Shown here: piece after piece, positions 49,501 through 63,170 of the stretch
How the letters are laid out: each line of letters begins with the position of its first letter
Position numbering within the stretch: the first letter of the stretch is position 1
The notes under the pieces: model-generated
What the model was told of the DNA's origin: nothing
The model's input: the letters and a program-made list of their open reading frames with translations, nothing else
Database searches by the model: none
Translations under genes and position numbers: made by a program
Assembly (NCBI GenBank): GCA_003988855.1
Contig: QYAI01000113.1
Location: forward strand, 38,619-102,618
DNA: 64,000 nt
Origin: Arachnopeziza araneosa
Taxonomy: Eukaryota > Ascomycota > Leotiomycetes > Helotiales > Arachnopezizaceae
Direction of reading: 5' to 3'

Positions 49501-51803
49501 TCGTCTACATTGGCGAGGATGAATTTATAGGAGTGGCCTTGAATCATGGACCCTTGGATCAGTGGAGTGATTTTCTGAATATTTCCACCGGGATACATTG
49601 CCTACGTCGAGGTGTTCGGATGGGAGATCTGAATGCAGACGGTGCGTGCTTTGCAAACAGTGGGGAACCTTGCTGACATGATCTTGAGGTCGTGATGACT
49701 TGTTTTGTCTCTCGCATCCGGATGGTGGGCTTGCAGCATGGCAAAATACACCGGGAACTGACGCTCGTAGCCCGAATTGGGTCTATCTTGGAGTCGTCTT
49801 TCCCGCTGTTGCTGGTTGCCTACAGTCTCAAATCCGATTGGCTGATATTGACGGTGATGGGAGGATTGATTATCTATGTATTGATCCGACCACTGGGAAT
49901 ATCCGAGCTTGGAGAAACGGAGGGCAAGGAGCTGCTCCAGCATACTGGCAAGATTTGGGAGTTATCTGGACTGGCGGTACCATGGGAGATATAGATGGCT
50001 TTAGATTCGTTGATATTAATGGAGATGGTAAATAAATCACTCCAAAAATCTGAGATAGACTAACATGTTTTCAGGACGAGATGATCTTCTCTGGGTCAGC
50101 AATACAGGCGCTGTCACAACTGTACGTATAATCTTAAGTCATCTTCTACGGCGATTACTTTCAAGCCCTGGAATTTCCAAACTTCGTTACTTAGTAGAGA
50201 GGATGGCAACTACACCGAGATTTTCCAGCACAGAATACTGACTCGGAGTCTACAGTGGATCAATCAGCGCGGGTGGACGCAAGGTTACGCTCCTTACTGG
50301 GTCAGTGCCGGCGTCACTCATTCTGGCGGCAACACCGGCGTCACGAACCGCAACCAAGTCGTCTTTGGCAAAGTGTGGAACCATCAAGAGTACGTCACCT
50401 GGCCTGACTACAACGCCGTCGGCGCCGACTACACCACGACATTCAACGTCACCTTCGAGCCTGGCTCGGGCTTCATGTACAGCATAAACATCACCTTGTG
50501 GCGGAACGGCGGTCACGGTGGCTCGAGACAGAAGGGCGATGGAGATCGTTATTGCGACATGCGAGGAACAGGATCAGGTGAGATTTTGCAGGAGGCCGGA
50601 ACTGATGATAGCTGACAACATGCAGATGACTATGTGTGGATGGAGAAGGATGGAAACCTGACGTTGTATGGCAACTTCCACGGTCCGCCCCACTGGCTGC
50701 AGTACGGCCAGATCTTCTCACCGGGAGGCTCTCTGATGAAAGGCCGAGTACGGAAAGACCTGCATCTGGCTGACTGTGAGTACGATGCCGTCCTAACCAA
50801 TAACAAGACTGACAAATCACTTTCTGTAGTAACCGGGGACGGGAGATGCGACTTTCTGATCGTCGACAAGCACACTGGAGCGGTAGGCGAGACAAGATTC
50901 GGGTCAGGAAACATGGTCTGATTTTATACAGGTTCATATGTTACGCAATGACTATTCCGCAAAAACGGACAAGTTCACATTCACAGATGTGGGTATTGTC
51001 TTCGATGGGGGCGGCTGCCCAAACTCATACGGCGTCGGTCTCTTCGACATGGGAGTCAGATTTGCCGATCTGGACGGTACGTCCCTCTCCCTCTCTCCCT
51101 CCCTCTTTTATCATCCCTAACCCTGTATCCAGGAGACGGCCGCGCCGACTACCTCTGCCTGGATCTCAATGGCCGCACGACGGCCTGGTTGAACAAGGGG
51201 CTGAACAACTTTGTATCGCAGGGCCAGGTCAAGTTCTCGGAGGGTGCGGATCGGGCGAGTATTCAATTTGCAGACATAAACGGAGACGTAAGTTAATTAT
51301 CTTTTCCCTTTTCGCTTTTCCTTGCCGACCCGCCCAACTGATTCCATGCAGGGACGAGCCGATTACCTCTGGGTCGACAAATTCGCCGGGTCGGTGCGCG
51401 CCTGGACGAACCAAGGGCCCGGCGACCCAGCGGCCAACCAGGGGAGCTCGATGCACTGGAACCCGGTTGGGACCGTGGCGCAAGGCGGGACCTTACGGGG
51501 TGGATGCATCAATTTCGGCAAGTAGGTGCTGCACTTCCCCAGTACAATATGTTTTGCTGATCTTGTGATGAAAGCCTGTACGGAGAAGGGAGAGCAGATT
51601 ATATTGCCGTCTATCCGCTCACGTCGCAGGCTCACACGTGGTTCAATGTCTGTCCCAACAGCAACAATCCGCCCATGACTATTCTGCCACCGCTGCCGGG
51701 GGATCCGTATGTGAAGAGGATGGAGCCGGTTGGTAATGAGACATTACTTGTAGAGCGGATGGATGTACCGATCAAAGCGGTTGTTAGCCAATGGACGGGA
51801 TGA
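46598..51803 (+). CDS. Large secreted SGNH-hydrolase protein with FG-GAP/VCBS repeats
   Basis: Seen: a many-intron gene, outer limits ATG 46598 and TGA 51801-51803; not all splice sites are resolved (46850-47000 is the weakest). The N-terminus is a signal peptide (YLFCFWLLSQVWSGHA). A first domain of about 350 residues without a recognised family ends in a Cys-rich linker (CKDYNCQGEAVGLC, ENCPC). The SGNH domain follows: LPLGASIVYGTDS with the Ser codon at 48040, HLGTNDA at 48514-48534 and DGTHPVDEGYVKM with the Asp/His pair near 48909-48920. The rest is about nine calcium-type repeats such as DIDGDGRIDYL, DINGDGRDDLL and DLDGDGRADYL, ending in VVSQWTG. Known: CE3-like esterases with FG-GAP propellers are secreted and act on glycans. 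The N-terminal part could be a separate gene, but the frame joins continuously at 47641-47846. Confidence 0.75.
48930..48998 (+). other. Probable GC-AG intron in the SGNH gene
   Basis: The intron that joins HPVD to EGYVKM starts with GCATGT and ends with GCAG. The nearest GT donor (four bases later) breaks the frame, while the GC donor restores the family sequence exactly. All other introns placed in this window are GT-AG. Confidence 0.6.
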
Positions 51804-52299
51804 TTACTGGGATTGGTAGCACATTTATTCGACAGAAGATGACATGAAAGAGAAGAAAAGCTCAATTAAGAGGTTTGAAAGAAGGAAGAATTTGATAAAA
51901 ATGTGGCTATCAAGATATAGGAGACTCCTGACAGCTTGTTGTGGCCTCAGGCACTCACTTCACTAGCCGCACTAGCTAGCAGTAGTATTTAGGAGCCACG
52001 AGCTCGCCCCTCGCTTCCTCCTTCAGAGTTTTCCTACCACAATAGAGCACATACCAGATTCTCGTTCAGAGACTGATTAAGTGATATTATATAGTAGCAC
52101 GACCTCTTCTGCATCGAATCTCATCTTCTTTGCAAGCAATCCGACTTTCTTCAAGCAGGAACGAGTAAACTTATTTCCGAAGCTTTTCTTAACGCAGCTA
52201 ATTCTAAGGAACTGCAATCTTCCGAACTCTCAAACTAACTGCTACCTTCTTAGTACGCTTCTTAGCAGAACTAAGCTGCTGTAACTACTTTACAAATCT
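51804..52299. other. Transition from genes to repeat compartment
   Basis: The first about 140 bases are probably the 3' UTR of the SGNH gene. From about 51940 (TGTTGTGGCC...) the sequence has normal base composition but no gene; it might be the remnant of an LTR or leader of the degenerate element that follows. No second copy was found in the window to prove this. Confidence 0.3.
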
Positions 52300-52464
52300 A
52301 TGTCGAGCAAGCTGCAGAAACTTCGAAACAAAAGCAAAAACAGCAGATTTGCATCTGAACTTACCTTACTTACTACTAATCTACTTACTACTAATCTTTT
52401 TACTACTAATCTTTTTATTACGCCTAAACAATCTTTACTAGAAGCAGTACTGCGAGTTATCTAA
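52300..52464 (+). pseudogene. Short readable frame at the start of the AT-rich relic
   Basis: A 54-codon frame from ATG 52300 to TAA 52464 (begins MSSKLQKLRNKSKN) contains a five-residue repeat, LLTTN/LFTTN. Further readable pieces follow in the same frame between stops. It may be the N-terminal part of a gag-like or other transposon protein; no family motif is visible. Confidence 0.3.
52366..52420. repeat. 15-bp tandem repeat, about 3.7 copies
   Basis: Three full units (TTACTTACTACTAAT, CTACTTACTACTAAT, CTTTTTACTACTAAT) and a partial fourth. The period of 15 keeps the reading frame of the short pseudogene it lies in. Confidence 0.8.
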
Positions 52465-55400
52465 GATCGAACTTACTTATTTGCAACTTCGAGTTTTATA
52501 AAACTTATTTTATTTAAATTAAAAAGAAACGCTTTAGATTTGTTTAAACTCTTAACTGCAGAAAAACAAAAGTACATAATTTTCTAACTCGCACGAAAAA
52601 ACACCTTAGAACTAAAAAAAACAACTTTATTTCTAGCTTTTACTTAAAGACAGCTTACTTCTTTAATTTCTAGTTCTAACTTTACAAGTCTAGCTTAAAA
52701 CTAGTTAGAATTATTAGAAAGCTTTTTTTTTTTGCTTATGAAACTTACTACTGCTATGCTATTTTGTAAAACTACAATACTAGCAGCAAAGCTTAAATTT
52801 TAGCTAAAGATACTTTACTTTAAAGTAGCATATAAAAAAAATACGTTAGTTATTGTTCTAGTAGCAAACGAAATATCGCGAAACAAACTAGTTTATTTTT
52901 AAGATGTTTTCGAAAAAACTAATATTTGTAAAGCTTAAGTAGTACTTAAACTACTTAATTAAACTTAAAAAGCAAAATTTTAAGCATATGCAGTTTAAGC
53001 TATATAAAACTTAAATTTTTTTATTACTTTAAAGCAAGCTTTTGCTTAGTTTTTAAACTAGTTTAAAAACAGTTTAACTAAAGAAAACAATAATAACAAA
53101 CTTTACTTTCGTTAAGAATTAAAACGCACGCAAGAAATTTCTAAAACGTTTAGTTTACTACGAAAAGCAACTTTAAAACTTTAAAAATGTTATTATTACA
53201 AACACTAAAACTAACAACTTTTAAACTTTTTATTGTCTTTAAGTTTAGACTTCGACTTAGATAACTAAGCTAGAAAAAACTACTAATAACGCTTTTCTTA
53301 GAAACAACACAAAAAACACTACTAAAAAAAAGTTGCTTAAAAATTTAAACAACAAGCAAAACGTCGCGAATCTAAACGTTAAAAAACAAGAATTAAAGCA
53401 ATTAAAGTTACTTTTAACAAGTTTACAGCAGTAACTTTATACATTAACTAAATAAAATATCTTACTAAAACTTACGAAAATAAAGCAGTGCTATTAGTGC
53501 TTTTTCTTGCAATAACTAAAAACGCGCAAGTATAGTTTAACTTTTTGTTGTACTTTACACGCAAAACTATAAACTTTTTTATTAGTAAATAAGTAGCTTA
53601 GCTTTAAGTACAATTTAAATCTAACGCTTTAATAGCTTTTAAAAAAGCAAACTAAATAAAGCATACTTTTGCTAACAAAACAAAACTTAACGTTAAAAAA
53701 TATATTACTAAAAAAACTTAATTGTATAACAAAGCTAGTAAAATAAATAAAAATTTTATTGTTAGACGTTTACATAACAAACTTAACTTTACTTTAGTTG
53801 CGTTAGTATTGCTTAAAAGCTATAGCAACACGCTGTTGCACTTTACAATAAAAGTTTACTAAGCAAAACTAGCTGCAAAAGCTTAGTTTTACTAATATAA
53901 CAATATAAAAAAAAATTACTTTAAAAACTAAACTTGCTTTAAAACTAAACTTTAAGCGAAGCGTCTTGCTATAGCATACTTACTTAAACTATACGCAAAC
54001 AACATATGCTATTTTTTAGCACGTTAACTTAAAACTTTACTTTTACTTTAAGCTTTAGTACTATTGCTAGTACTTATGTTTTGCTTTACAGCTTTAATGC
54101 TATTATTGCGCAGTACACTAATAGCTAGACTATTTACAAAGAAAAAAATGTACTTTTGCACTTATTGTAGTAGCTTGCAACATATTAACTTTTATTGCTT
54201 AAGCAAACTTAAACTTTAAGCGTAAAATAACTATTGCACAAACTTACTTTTTAAAGTACTTGCATACTTTGCAGCTAAAAAAGTAGCAAAAACAAAAAAA
54301 AAAGCTTATTAATAATACTTAAAAAAACAGCAATACGCTTATATATGTAAAATAAAATATACTACAGTAAACTATTTACAGCTAGCTAAACAAACAACAA
54401 AAAACACGAAAAACAAAAAAAGTAGTTACTTAAAAGTAGCAAATTACGTTTAAATAAAGTTATTCTAACTTTTATTTATTTTACTTAATATTTTTACGTT
54501 GTTTTATTTTTTATACTTTTAGTACTTTTAAAACTATTAATACTAAACTTTATTAAAGCGCATAACTATTATAAAACACACACGTACATTAAACTACTTA
54601 TTTTAATAGCTTTAACTATAATTAATTATATACTATTTTTACTTAACTTTAAGCTAAGCAAACTTAAACTTAAAACGTTTAAGCTAAGCAAACTTAAATT
54701 TAACGTAATTAAACTTAAACTTAACTTAGCAAAACTTAAGCTAAGTTTATTACTTTTTTTGTTTTTTTCTAGCTTTGCGTTTAAAGCTACTACTAACGTT
54801 AAAAGTACTTTATACAACTTACAAAAATAGCAAATTTAATTTTGCTTTAACACGAAGTTAGCTATAGCTTTTATAGCTAAACTTGTACTACAAAAATTTT
54901 TCTTTAGCTTTTTTATTTATACTTTTACAAAAGTTAGCTTAAATAAAATAAAAAAAAAAACTTAGTTATACTAGTAAGTAAACTTGCTTTTTTTACTTAA
55001 AACTTTAAAAAAAAAATTAGTAAAATTTATAACAAAAGTTTACATTATTAAAGCTTTGTTTTGTTAAATTATTTTAAAAACTAAATTTATTACAAAATAC
55101 AAGTTGTACTTTAAGTAAGCAAAAAAATTTTTAAAACTTTATATGCTTAAATATAAAAAAAAGCTAATTTGCGTTTATACAAAAGCTAAACTTCTAAAAC
55201 TTTAGCTATTACAAACTAACATATACGCGAACAAAAGCGCAATATTAGCTTTTAAGCAAGAAATTAATATACTTGTTTAATACTAAAAAAAACTTTTTTT
55301 AAAACAAAGTTACTTAACTTGTTTTAATTTATTTTTTATAAATTTAGCTATTAGCTAGTTTAGCAGTATTATAAATATAGTAATATTAAAAAATAAAAAA

Positions 55401-55546
55401 CAACTACTTTTTGTAAACTTTAAAAAAATACTTATTTATATTAAACGCAAACAAATATTAAAAACTATTAAGTTATACACTTTAATAGCAAATAACTAAA
55501 CTAAATTTTTTATTAATTTTAAAAAAATTTTCGCAAACTTACTTTT

Positions 55547-55787
55547 TGTAACGGCACGAACACGGATGTGGCTAGTCAAGAGGCATATAGAAGTGCGTTG
55601 ATAGTCTGAGTACATTCGGTTTATAGGCTAGCTACGAAGGAAAAGAAGAATATGAGGAAAGAAAAACTACACGAGTGAGGTGTGCCTTATGAATGTGCCC
55701 CTTATTCTCCACACTTCGGAAATAAGATCCTGTCGCCCGTGCCGTCCACACATGACAATCGGTTCACGTGATATCCTGCTCATCACA
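55547..55787. repeat. Left LTR
   Basis: 241 bp of normal base composition in the middle of AT-rich DNA; starts TGTAACGG and ends CATCACA. The right end is inferred from the TGT/ACA rule and from the abrupt change of base composition after it. Confidence 0.7.
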
Positions 55788-56569
55788 CTTTTAATTGCTA
55801 AAGAAAATCTTAAAAGCAAATACTTAAATAAATTTTTTTTTTTTGTTGCTTTACTAAAAAACTTTGTACTTAACTTTAAAAAAGCTAATATATTATTACA
55901 CTAAAAAAAAAAAGTTACTAAGCAAATTTAAACAGTTTTTTAAAAAAACGCGAACTTGTTTAAAAAAAACTTTAAAAAATTTAACAACAAAATAACTATA
56001 CTAATACTTTTTAAAAAAAAAACTAATATATTAAACTTAAAACAAGCTTTATACAATATATTACTAAAAAACTGCAATGTGCTTAATAAAGTACTTAACT
56101 TTTTAAAAAAAATAAGTATTATTAAAAACGTACTTTTAAGTATACTAAGCTTAATTACGTTACTTGCGTTTGTTGTATAAAAAAAAAACAAGCTACAAGT
56201 AGTTGTTAACTTTAGAAAAGTAAACTTAAAAGTATACAAAAACGCTTACTTACTGCTTAAGCAAGATAATATTTTTGCTTAAATAAAAAAAGCTATAGTA
56301 TTTTTAATTTTAAATATAGTTAAAAGCTTTTTTTAGCAAAATATAGTACTAAAAAATTAATAAAAAACAACGTATGTAACACTATACTAAAAACACAAAC
56401 AGTTTACAGTTAGCACAATAAGCTTTGCTACGTTACTTGCATTTTTTTAGCACTAAATAAAAAAAATATTCAAAAGCTATTTATAAAAATTTGTTTTTGT
56501 TTATATTAATAATACTATTATATTCTTAAAAACAATTAAAAAGCATATTTTTTACTTACAAACTGTACT

Positions 56570-57120
56570 ACGCTTGCTTCGCAACTTCGAAGTTACACTT
56601 TTACTTTACAAGTGTTACTTTGCTTAGCTAGGTCTAAACGCGTTAGAGCATTACGTATTACGATGCGAGCTAGTGTAGTAAAGTTCCAGAGTGCATAACA
56701 TTTTTTCGTTATTTCGCTAGCAGAAGCACGTGCGTAGAACTTTTTATAAAGAAGGTTCTACAGAGCATCTACATGAAGAAGAAACAGAGGTAGTAAGAAA
56801 AAGAATAGTTAGTTAGGTTTATTTATGCGATTGATTTTACGAATAGATTTAGTTTAGGTACAGATAGAGCATTAATTATACAGATTTCATTGATATTCTT
56901 TTCGCACTAATACATTAATTTATCTGCTTGTTTCTTATTTGTTGTTTGCACTAGTTTCTAGGCTTTTTACGCGTATACATTGTTCTTGTTCTGAGCTTTT
57001 TGCTCTAGTTAATTCTTTTAAAATATACTATCGAAAGCTAGCTAAAAGCTGACAAGACTCTTGTTTTATTAGCTGCTCTTCTGCCTCTTGTACACTAGCT
57101 ACAATAGACAAAAAGATTAA
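56570..57120. other. Less-mutated island inside the AT-rich interior
   Basis: About 550 bp that keep GG, CC, TC and GA dinucleotides (for example AGGTC, TTCCAGAG, GAAGAAGAAACAGAGG). It is flanked by strongly mutated DNA on both sides. No long frame is seen. It may be an LTR or end of another nested element; no second copy was found in this window. Confidence 0.4.
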
Positions 57121-60100
57121 AGCTATAAAAAAACTTTAGTTTCTAACAAGCTTTTGCTATTTAAAGATAACGCTTAAACTATTTAAGTATTACTGCAAAT
57201 ACATAGTACACTATGCTGCAATTGCTTAACTTCTTTAGAAGCTAAAAATAGTAAGTTTTAAAAAAGCACTAGTTAACAAAAAACTACACAAAATATTCGC
57301 AAAAAAAGTTAAGTACAATACTATACTAGTACTAAAATGCTGCAAAGCTTTCGAAACTTTAAAAAAGCTGCTATATAACACACTTACACTAGCTTTTTTA
57401 AACTTCGATGTAAGTGCACTACTTTTTATACTATATATTAACGCAAGCAAAAAAAAAAAATTTAAAGCTGCGCTACACTAAATAAATGCAAATAACAACA
57501 AAAAACTTATTTTATTTTTTTTAAAATAGCTAACTTTAGCAAAAAAAAATTATTAGCTATTTAAACTAAAAACAGCTAGCTTAATATAAGCGCTAAAAAA
57601 GCTACTACAATACTTAAATTACAAAAAATTTATAGTTTATACAAACTACTAAACTTTTAAAAATACATTTTAAAATAAAAAACTAATAAAAAAAAAAAAA
57701 TTACTTAAACTTACAAACTAAAAGCTGTTTTTTTTAAAATACGCTAATTAAATAAAAATTTGCTATATGCTAAGCAAAAAGCACAAAAACGCAAACGCTT
57801 TGTTTAAACTTTTTACAATAACTAAAAAACAAGCTAAAAAATTTATTTAAATAAACTTTATTGCAACAATTTTTTTAGTAAAAGCTAGTAACACTAATGC
57901 TAACGCTAAACTTTATGTTTAAATACATATAATTTATTTGCGTAAAAACGTGCTAAAAACAATTGCAAAACATATTTAAACTAATTAGTATTTTAGTAAA
58001 ATAGTTAAAGTGTTAACTAAAGTACATAAAAATACTTATAACAATAATAACAAACTTATTACTACTATAAAGTAGTTTTAACTTAACTATAAAACAAGTT
58101 TTTTATACTTTTAAAAAAATAGCAAAAAAAAAAAAAAACTATATATTTTATTTTATTTTTGTTAGCAAGTATTCGAAATAAGCTATAATAAAAAAATATA
58201 TTAAAAAATTTAAAAAACTTATAAGTACTTTAAAAACTAAATCTTTTACTTAAAACTAAAAAAAAAGCTAACGAAATATATTAACTACTGCTTAAACTGC
58301 TTAGCTAGCAAACTAACTTGCTATTTACTATAAAAGTTTTTATACTTAAGCTATATGCTAAAAAAGCTACTAAACACAATATTTTTTAATTTTATTACTA
58401 AACTGCTTTTGTTAACTAAAAAAAACAATATAGTTTTGTTAGTAACAAATATAACTTTTAAGTTTATTTTTTTTTTAGTTAGTAAAAAAAACTTTAAAGT
58501 AACAAATTAAGCAAACAAGTACTACAACTACATTTATTTAATTTAAAAATTTTTAAACAAAATAATATTAAACTAAAACTTTAAATTTATATTTAAATTT
58601 TAAACATAGCTTTTTAAATATGCAAATATTTTTTTAGCTATTACAACAGCTTACTACTAAGCATTAAATAGCTAAGCTAAAAAAACAAACTAAACAGTAA
58701 AACACGCATTATACTACATAATTAAAAGCTTGTTTAATTAAAATTTGTAAGAAAATATTATACTTTACATTTAGTTTAGCTTAAACACGTTAGTTAACAT
58801 ATTAACAAAAGCTATACTATATAGTATTTTTTACAAGCAAAAATTAAAGCTTAAATTTTTTAAGCAAGAAAAATCTAATTTTAATTTTATTAAAAAACAA
58901 AATTAGCTTTGCAAAGCTGCTTAAGACGCAGTTATGCTGTTTTAAGCTTAAATAAAAATATAGTATAACGCGAAACACTAAAAACTAAAGTTTAAAAAAT
59001 AAGTTTACTTTAAGCTAGTAAAAAAAAAACATAACAAATACTATATTTAAAGTTAAACAAAAATCTTACACAATAAAATAAAGCTTTTAAAGATTTTACA
59101 AGCTATAAAACTATTAGTATATAAAATAAACTTTTTAAAATAACTTACAAAAGTTTACTTAGTTATATTAGTAAAACACTTTAAACTAGCACTTAGTTTA
59201 AAATTAAACTTATACAACAAATTTTAACTAAAGCTAAAACTTTTAAAAATAAACAGCAAGCAAAAATACATAATTAAAAAAATTATAAAAAAAAAACGCT
59301 AAAGCGTTTTAAACAAAAAACTAAAGCAAGTTTATTACAAAGTAAAATAGTTAGAATACTAAAAAACAAGCTAGCTTTTAAAATTACAATTACTAAAAAA
59401 CATACTAAAAGTTGTAAAAGATTTTAAATTTTACTACAACAAGCAACGTTTTAAATAATTATAATTAAATTTTTTATTGTAGCGTATTTATATAAACTAT
59501 AACTAATATTCGTTAAAAGTAACAAATATACTAACACATTACTACAAAAACTAAATTTATTTACTTTTTTAAAAATATAAATACTATTACTTTTAAAATA
59601 CTATATATTTAAAATTACTTTTACTTTAAAAAAGCACTTTTTAAATAAAACTAATTATACTTACGTAACTTTTTTAAGCGAAAAGCTACACGTATTTTAC
59701 TTAAATAACTTTTTTTTTTTTTTTTTAAAAACTTTTTTTTATATAACATTAAAACTTTTTTATATTTAAAACTTTTTTACAATTTAAAACTTATTTACAA
59801 TATATAAGAACTTAAAAAAACTTATGCACAAAACTTTACATAATTTACTTAAACTTACAGTTAAAAACTTTAAACACGCTACTTACTAAAGATAAAAAAG
59901 CAAGCTTATAACTTAGCAAATTATTAAAACTTACTAATAAACAAAAATAACGCGTTTACTTAATTTATTTAGCGCTACGAAGCTACAAACGCTTAAAAGC
60001 ATTAAAACTTACTAATAACTTAAGACTTACTAGTAAACTAAAATAAAAACAAAATTATAAAACTAAAGCTAAACAAGCAAAACAAGCTTAATAAACTTTT

Positions 60101-63100
60101 TTAGCAAAATATTAAAAAAAAAGCAGTTACTAGCATAGTAATTACTTGTAAACTGCTTGTTTTTTAAAAAGCTATTTTTTTAGTTAATAGTAAACAGTTC
60201 TTACAAAACTTTTTTACTAATATATAGCTATTACTTAAATGCTTAGTTACTTTTTAAACTTTTAAAAATTAACAATTAGCTATAGTTATTCGAATATTTA
60301 TTTCGAAAGCTAATAACTAGCGAAACTATAACATTATTGTTAATATTTTAACTTAAACTATTACATATATAAAATATTTTAAAAACTTAACTAAAAAAAA
60401 CGTTTTTAAGCGCAGTACAAGTTTTATAACACAAAACAGCAAAAAATATAAAATAACTTTATTAACAATTAACACTACTAAAGCTTTTGTGTTTAGCAAA
60501 TTTGTATTAAACTTAGCTACACTAAAGCTTACAGTAAATGCTAAACGCTTAGTAAAAAACATTAAAGCAAAACTTACTGCGTTTACTTACTTTATTTAAA
60601 GCAAACGTAATGTTACTTTAGCAAAATACATAACGTTTTGCAAACGCTAGCTTAAAAAAATAAAAACTAACTTAGCTACAGCATAAATTAAAAACTTACT
60701 TAACGCTAAAGCTTTTACTATTAGCACTTTAGTAAATACTCTAAAGCAGCTTTACATCTTTAAGTAGCGTGCGAAAACTATTTTTTACAATAAAAAAGCT
60801 TACTTTATTTTAATAGTTTACAGCGCTACATATAAAAAAAAATATTAAAAGATTTTTTTTAATAAAATTAGTATTAAAGTGTTTTTTATAACAGTTATTA
60901 AAGCACTTAACGTTTAAAACTTAGCTAATTTTTTACTAATTAACGCTGTTATAAAGTTTACAGTATAGCTTTACTTCGAATTTTTAAACTTTGCTAAATT
61001 AAAACTAAGCAAGTTTAACGTAAAAACACAAGTTAAAGTTAAATTTAATACTAGTAAAGTTAAATAAATTATAGTAAAAAATTATACTACTAACGCTTTG
61101 TTAAACTATACTTTAAACATAAAAAACTTAGTTTAAACAAAACAAGATACTTATGTTTTAAGTACAAAACAAAGTATTTATAACTTAATTACAAAACTAA
61201 GCAATAAAAACTTCGAAAACATGTTTAACTAAAAAAAACAAAGTATAAATAAAAGCTATTTTACGTAAATTACTATAGTTATTAAGCTTATTAACTTTAC
61301 GCTTGCAAAATTTGTTACAATTATAATTAAACGCTGTAAACAACTTAAATAAAAAAAACTATAGCACTTGCAATTATTTGTTTTGTTTTTACTATTAGCA
61401 GTTAACTACAGATTTTTTACTAAGCTAAAAAACATAAAAACTGCAATTTGTAAAAAATAACTTTTAAAAGTAAAACTATTAATAAACTACTTAAAGCAAA
61501 GCTTTAAAAATATAGTACGTTGCGCTAACGTGCTATAAAAATTTAAAAACTTGCAAAAAAAGTAGCTTTGTAAAACTTTACTATACTATAACTTTTAAGT
61601 ACTTTTACTAAAATATGTTAATATACTAAAACTTAAAAGTACTAGTAAAGTAAACTTTACTTTTAAGATAAACAAAGTATAGTAAGTATAGCATAAATTT
61701 TTAAAAAATACTTTAAAACTAACGCTATTACACGAACTTTTTAAAACAAGCAAAACTTTAACTTGTATTATAATAGCTACAAAAATTATATTAAACTTAA
61801 CTAAACGCTATAAAATTTTTTATATTGTTAAAACAAACAAAGTAGTAAACAAAGTTACTATTTGCTTTTAAAACTTTTTTAACTAAAAAAAAATAAAAAA
61901 TAAAAAAGTAATTAAACTATACTTTTTACTAAAAAAAAAAGTAGCAATTTACTTTTTATATAATAAGCAAGAAAAAAAAGTAAACTAGTATAACAATTAA
62001 TTGCTAAAAAAACTAGCTATTACTTTGTACTTAAACAAGCGCACGAAAAATTACTGTAAAGCTTAAAACTATAGTAACTTACGTTAAATTCTTACTTATT
62101 TTTTGCTTGTAACTGCAATATACAATTAGCTTGTAAACAGCAAACTTAAGTTTAAAAAATACTAGCTTAACGTTATGTTACAAAAATACAAAAAAAATAA
62201 ATTTAAAAACACAAGCTTAGTAACTAAAATAGCAATTAAGCTAAAACTAAATAGCTTAATAGCTAAAGTGCTTTATAACTAAAACATTATTGTATATACG
62301 CTAGCAACTACAGCTAAAGTTAACTTAGCAAACAACTTCTTACTAGTTGTTGTTATTTTAAACAAAGTAGCTTAAGTTACAAAATTAAAATTTTTTATTT
62401 TTTTAGCAATAATTTAACTATAAGCTTTTATTCTTGCAAAAAATTACATATAGCAACTACTATACTGCAAGTTACATAGTAAAAACAAGAATAAGCAAAA
62501 TTTATTTTAAAACTTATTTGCAAACTAAAACTTACTTTTAAAGTTTAAACGTTTAATTTGTAATAAAACTAAATACTATATACTTATAATTTAGCACTAG
62601 TATATAAAAAATATTTTAAAATTTGTGTTTAACACATTTTATTAAAGTGCAGTTTAGCTAGCACAAGCACTTAAGAAAAGTATAATAGCTTTTGCTTAAA
62701 TGCAATTATTTACATGTTTTAGCTTTAAAGCAAAAGTAGCAACAAACAAATATATAAAAAACTTATAAAGCTTTAGAAATTAAAAAAAACACAGTAGCAT
62801 ATTACGTATAAACTTTACAGAAATTGCAGCAATTTTAGAAAACTTAAAGAAAATAACAAAAAGCAAAGTTTTTATAAGTAAATTTATTGCAGTTATAAGC
62901 TTTTACAGAAAACAAGCAGCTATTTTTAAAACAATAGTTAGTAAGCTTAACTAGAAAATTAATATAATTAACTTGTTAGCTGCTACTATTGCTGTTTTTT
63001 AAAAAACAAAGTATAATGTAGTTTTTTTATTACTTACTTACACAAGTAATTTAACATTTGTTAATAAACTTTATACTTTAGTAGTAAGTCTTACTTAAGC

Positions 63101-63170
63101 ATAGCTACTTTTAAGCATTTACACTAACTACGAATTAGTTAAAAAAAAGCTACGCGAAACTTTAAGTAAC

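Larger units (their letters stand above)
52300..55546. repeat. AT-rich, hypermutated repeat relic
   Basis: About 3.2 kb of very AT-rich DNA. The first few hundred bases still contain TC, CC, GA and GG; further right these dinucleotides almost vanish while CA, TG, GC, AC and GT remain. Frames are broken by many TAA/TAG codons, and short readable pieces are rich in Lys, Asn, Leu and Phe, as expected after C-to-T and G-to-A changes. It is probably a dead transposable element, separate from the LTR element at 55547; its family cannot be named. Confidence 0.6.

Noticed and set aside
55956..56239. Frames of 74-99 codons inside the AT-rich block
   Set aside because: Composition is almost only Lys, Asn, Leu, Ile and Phe from AT-rich sequence; they are by-products of hypermutation.
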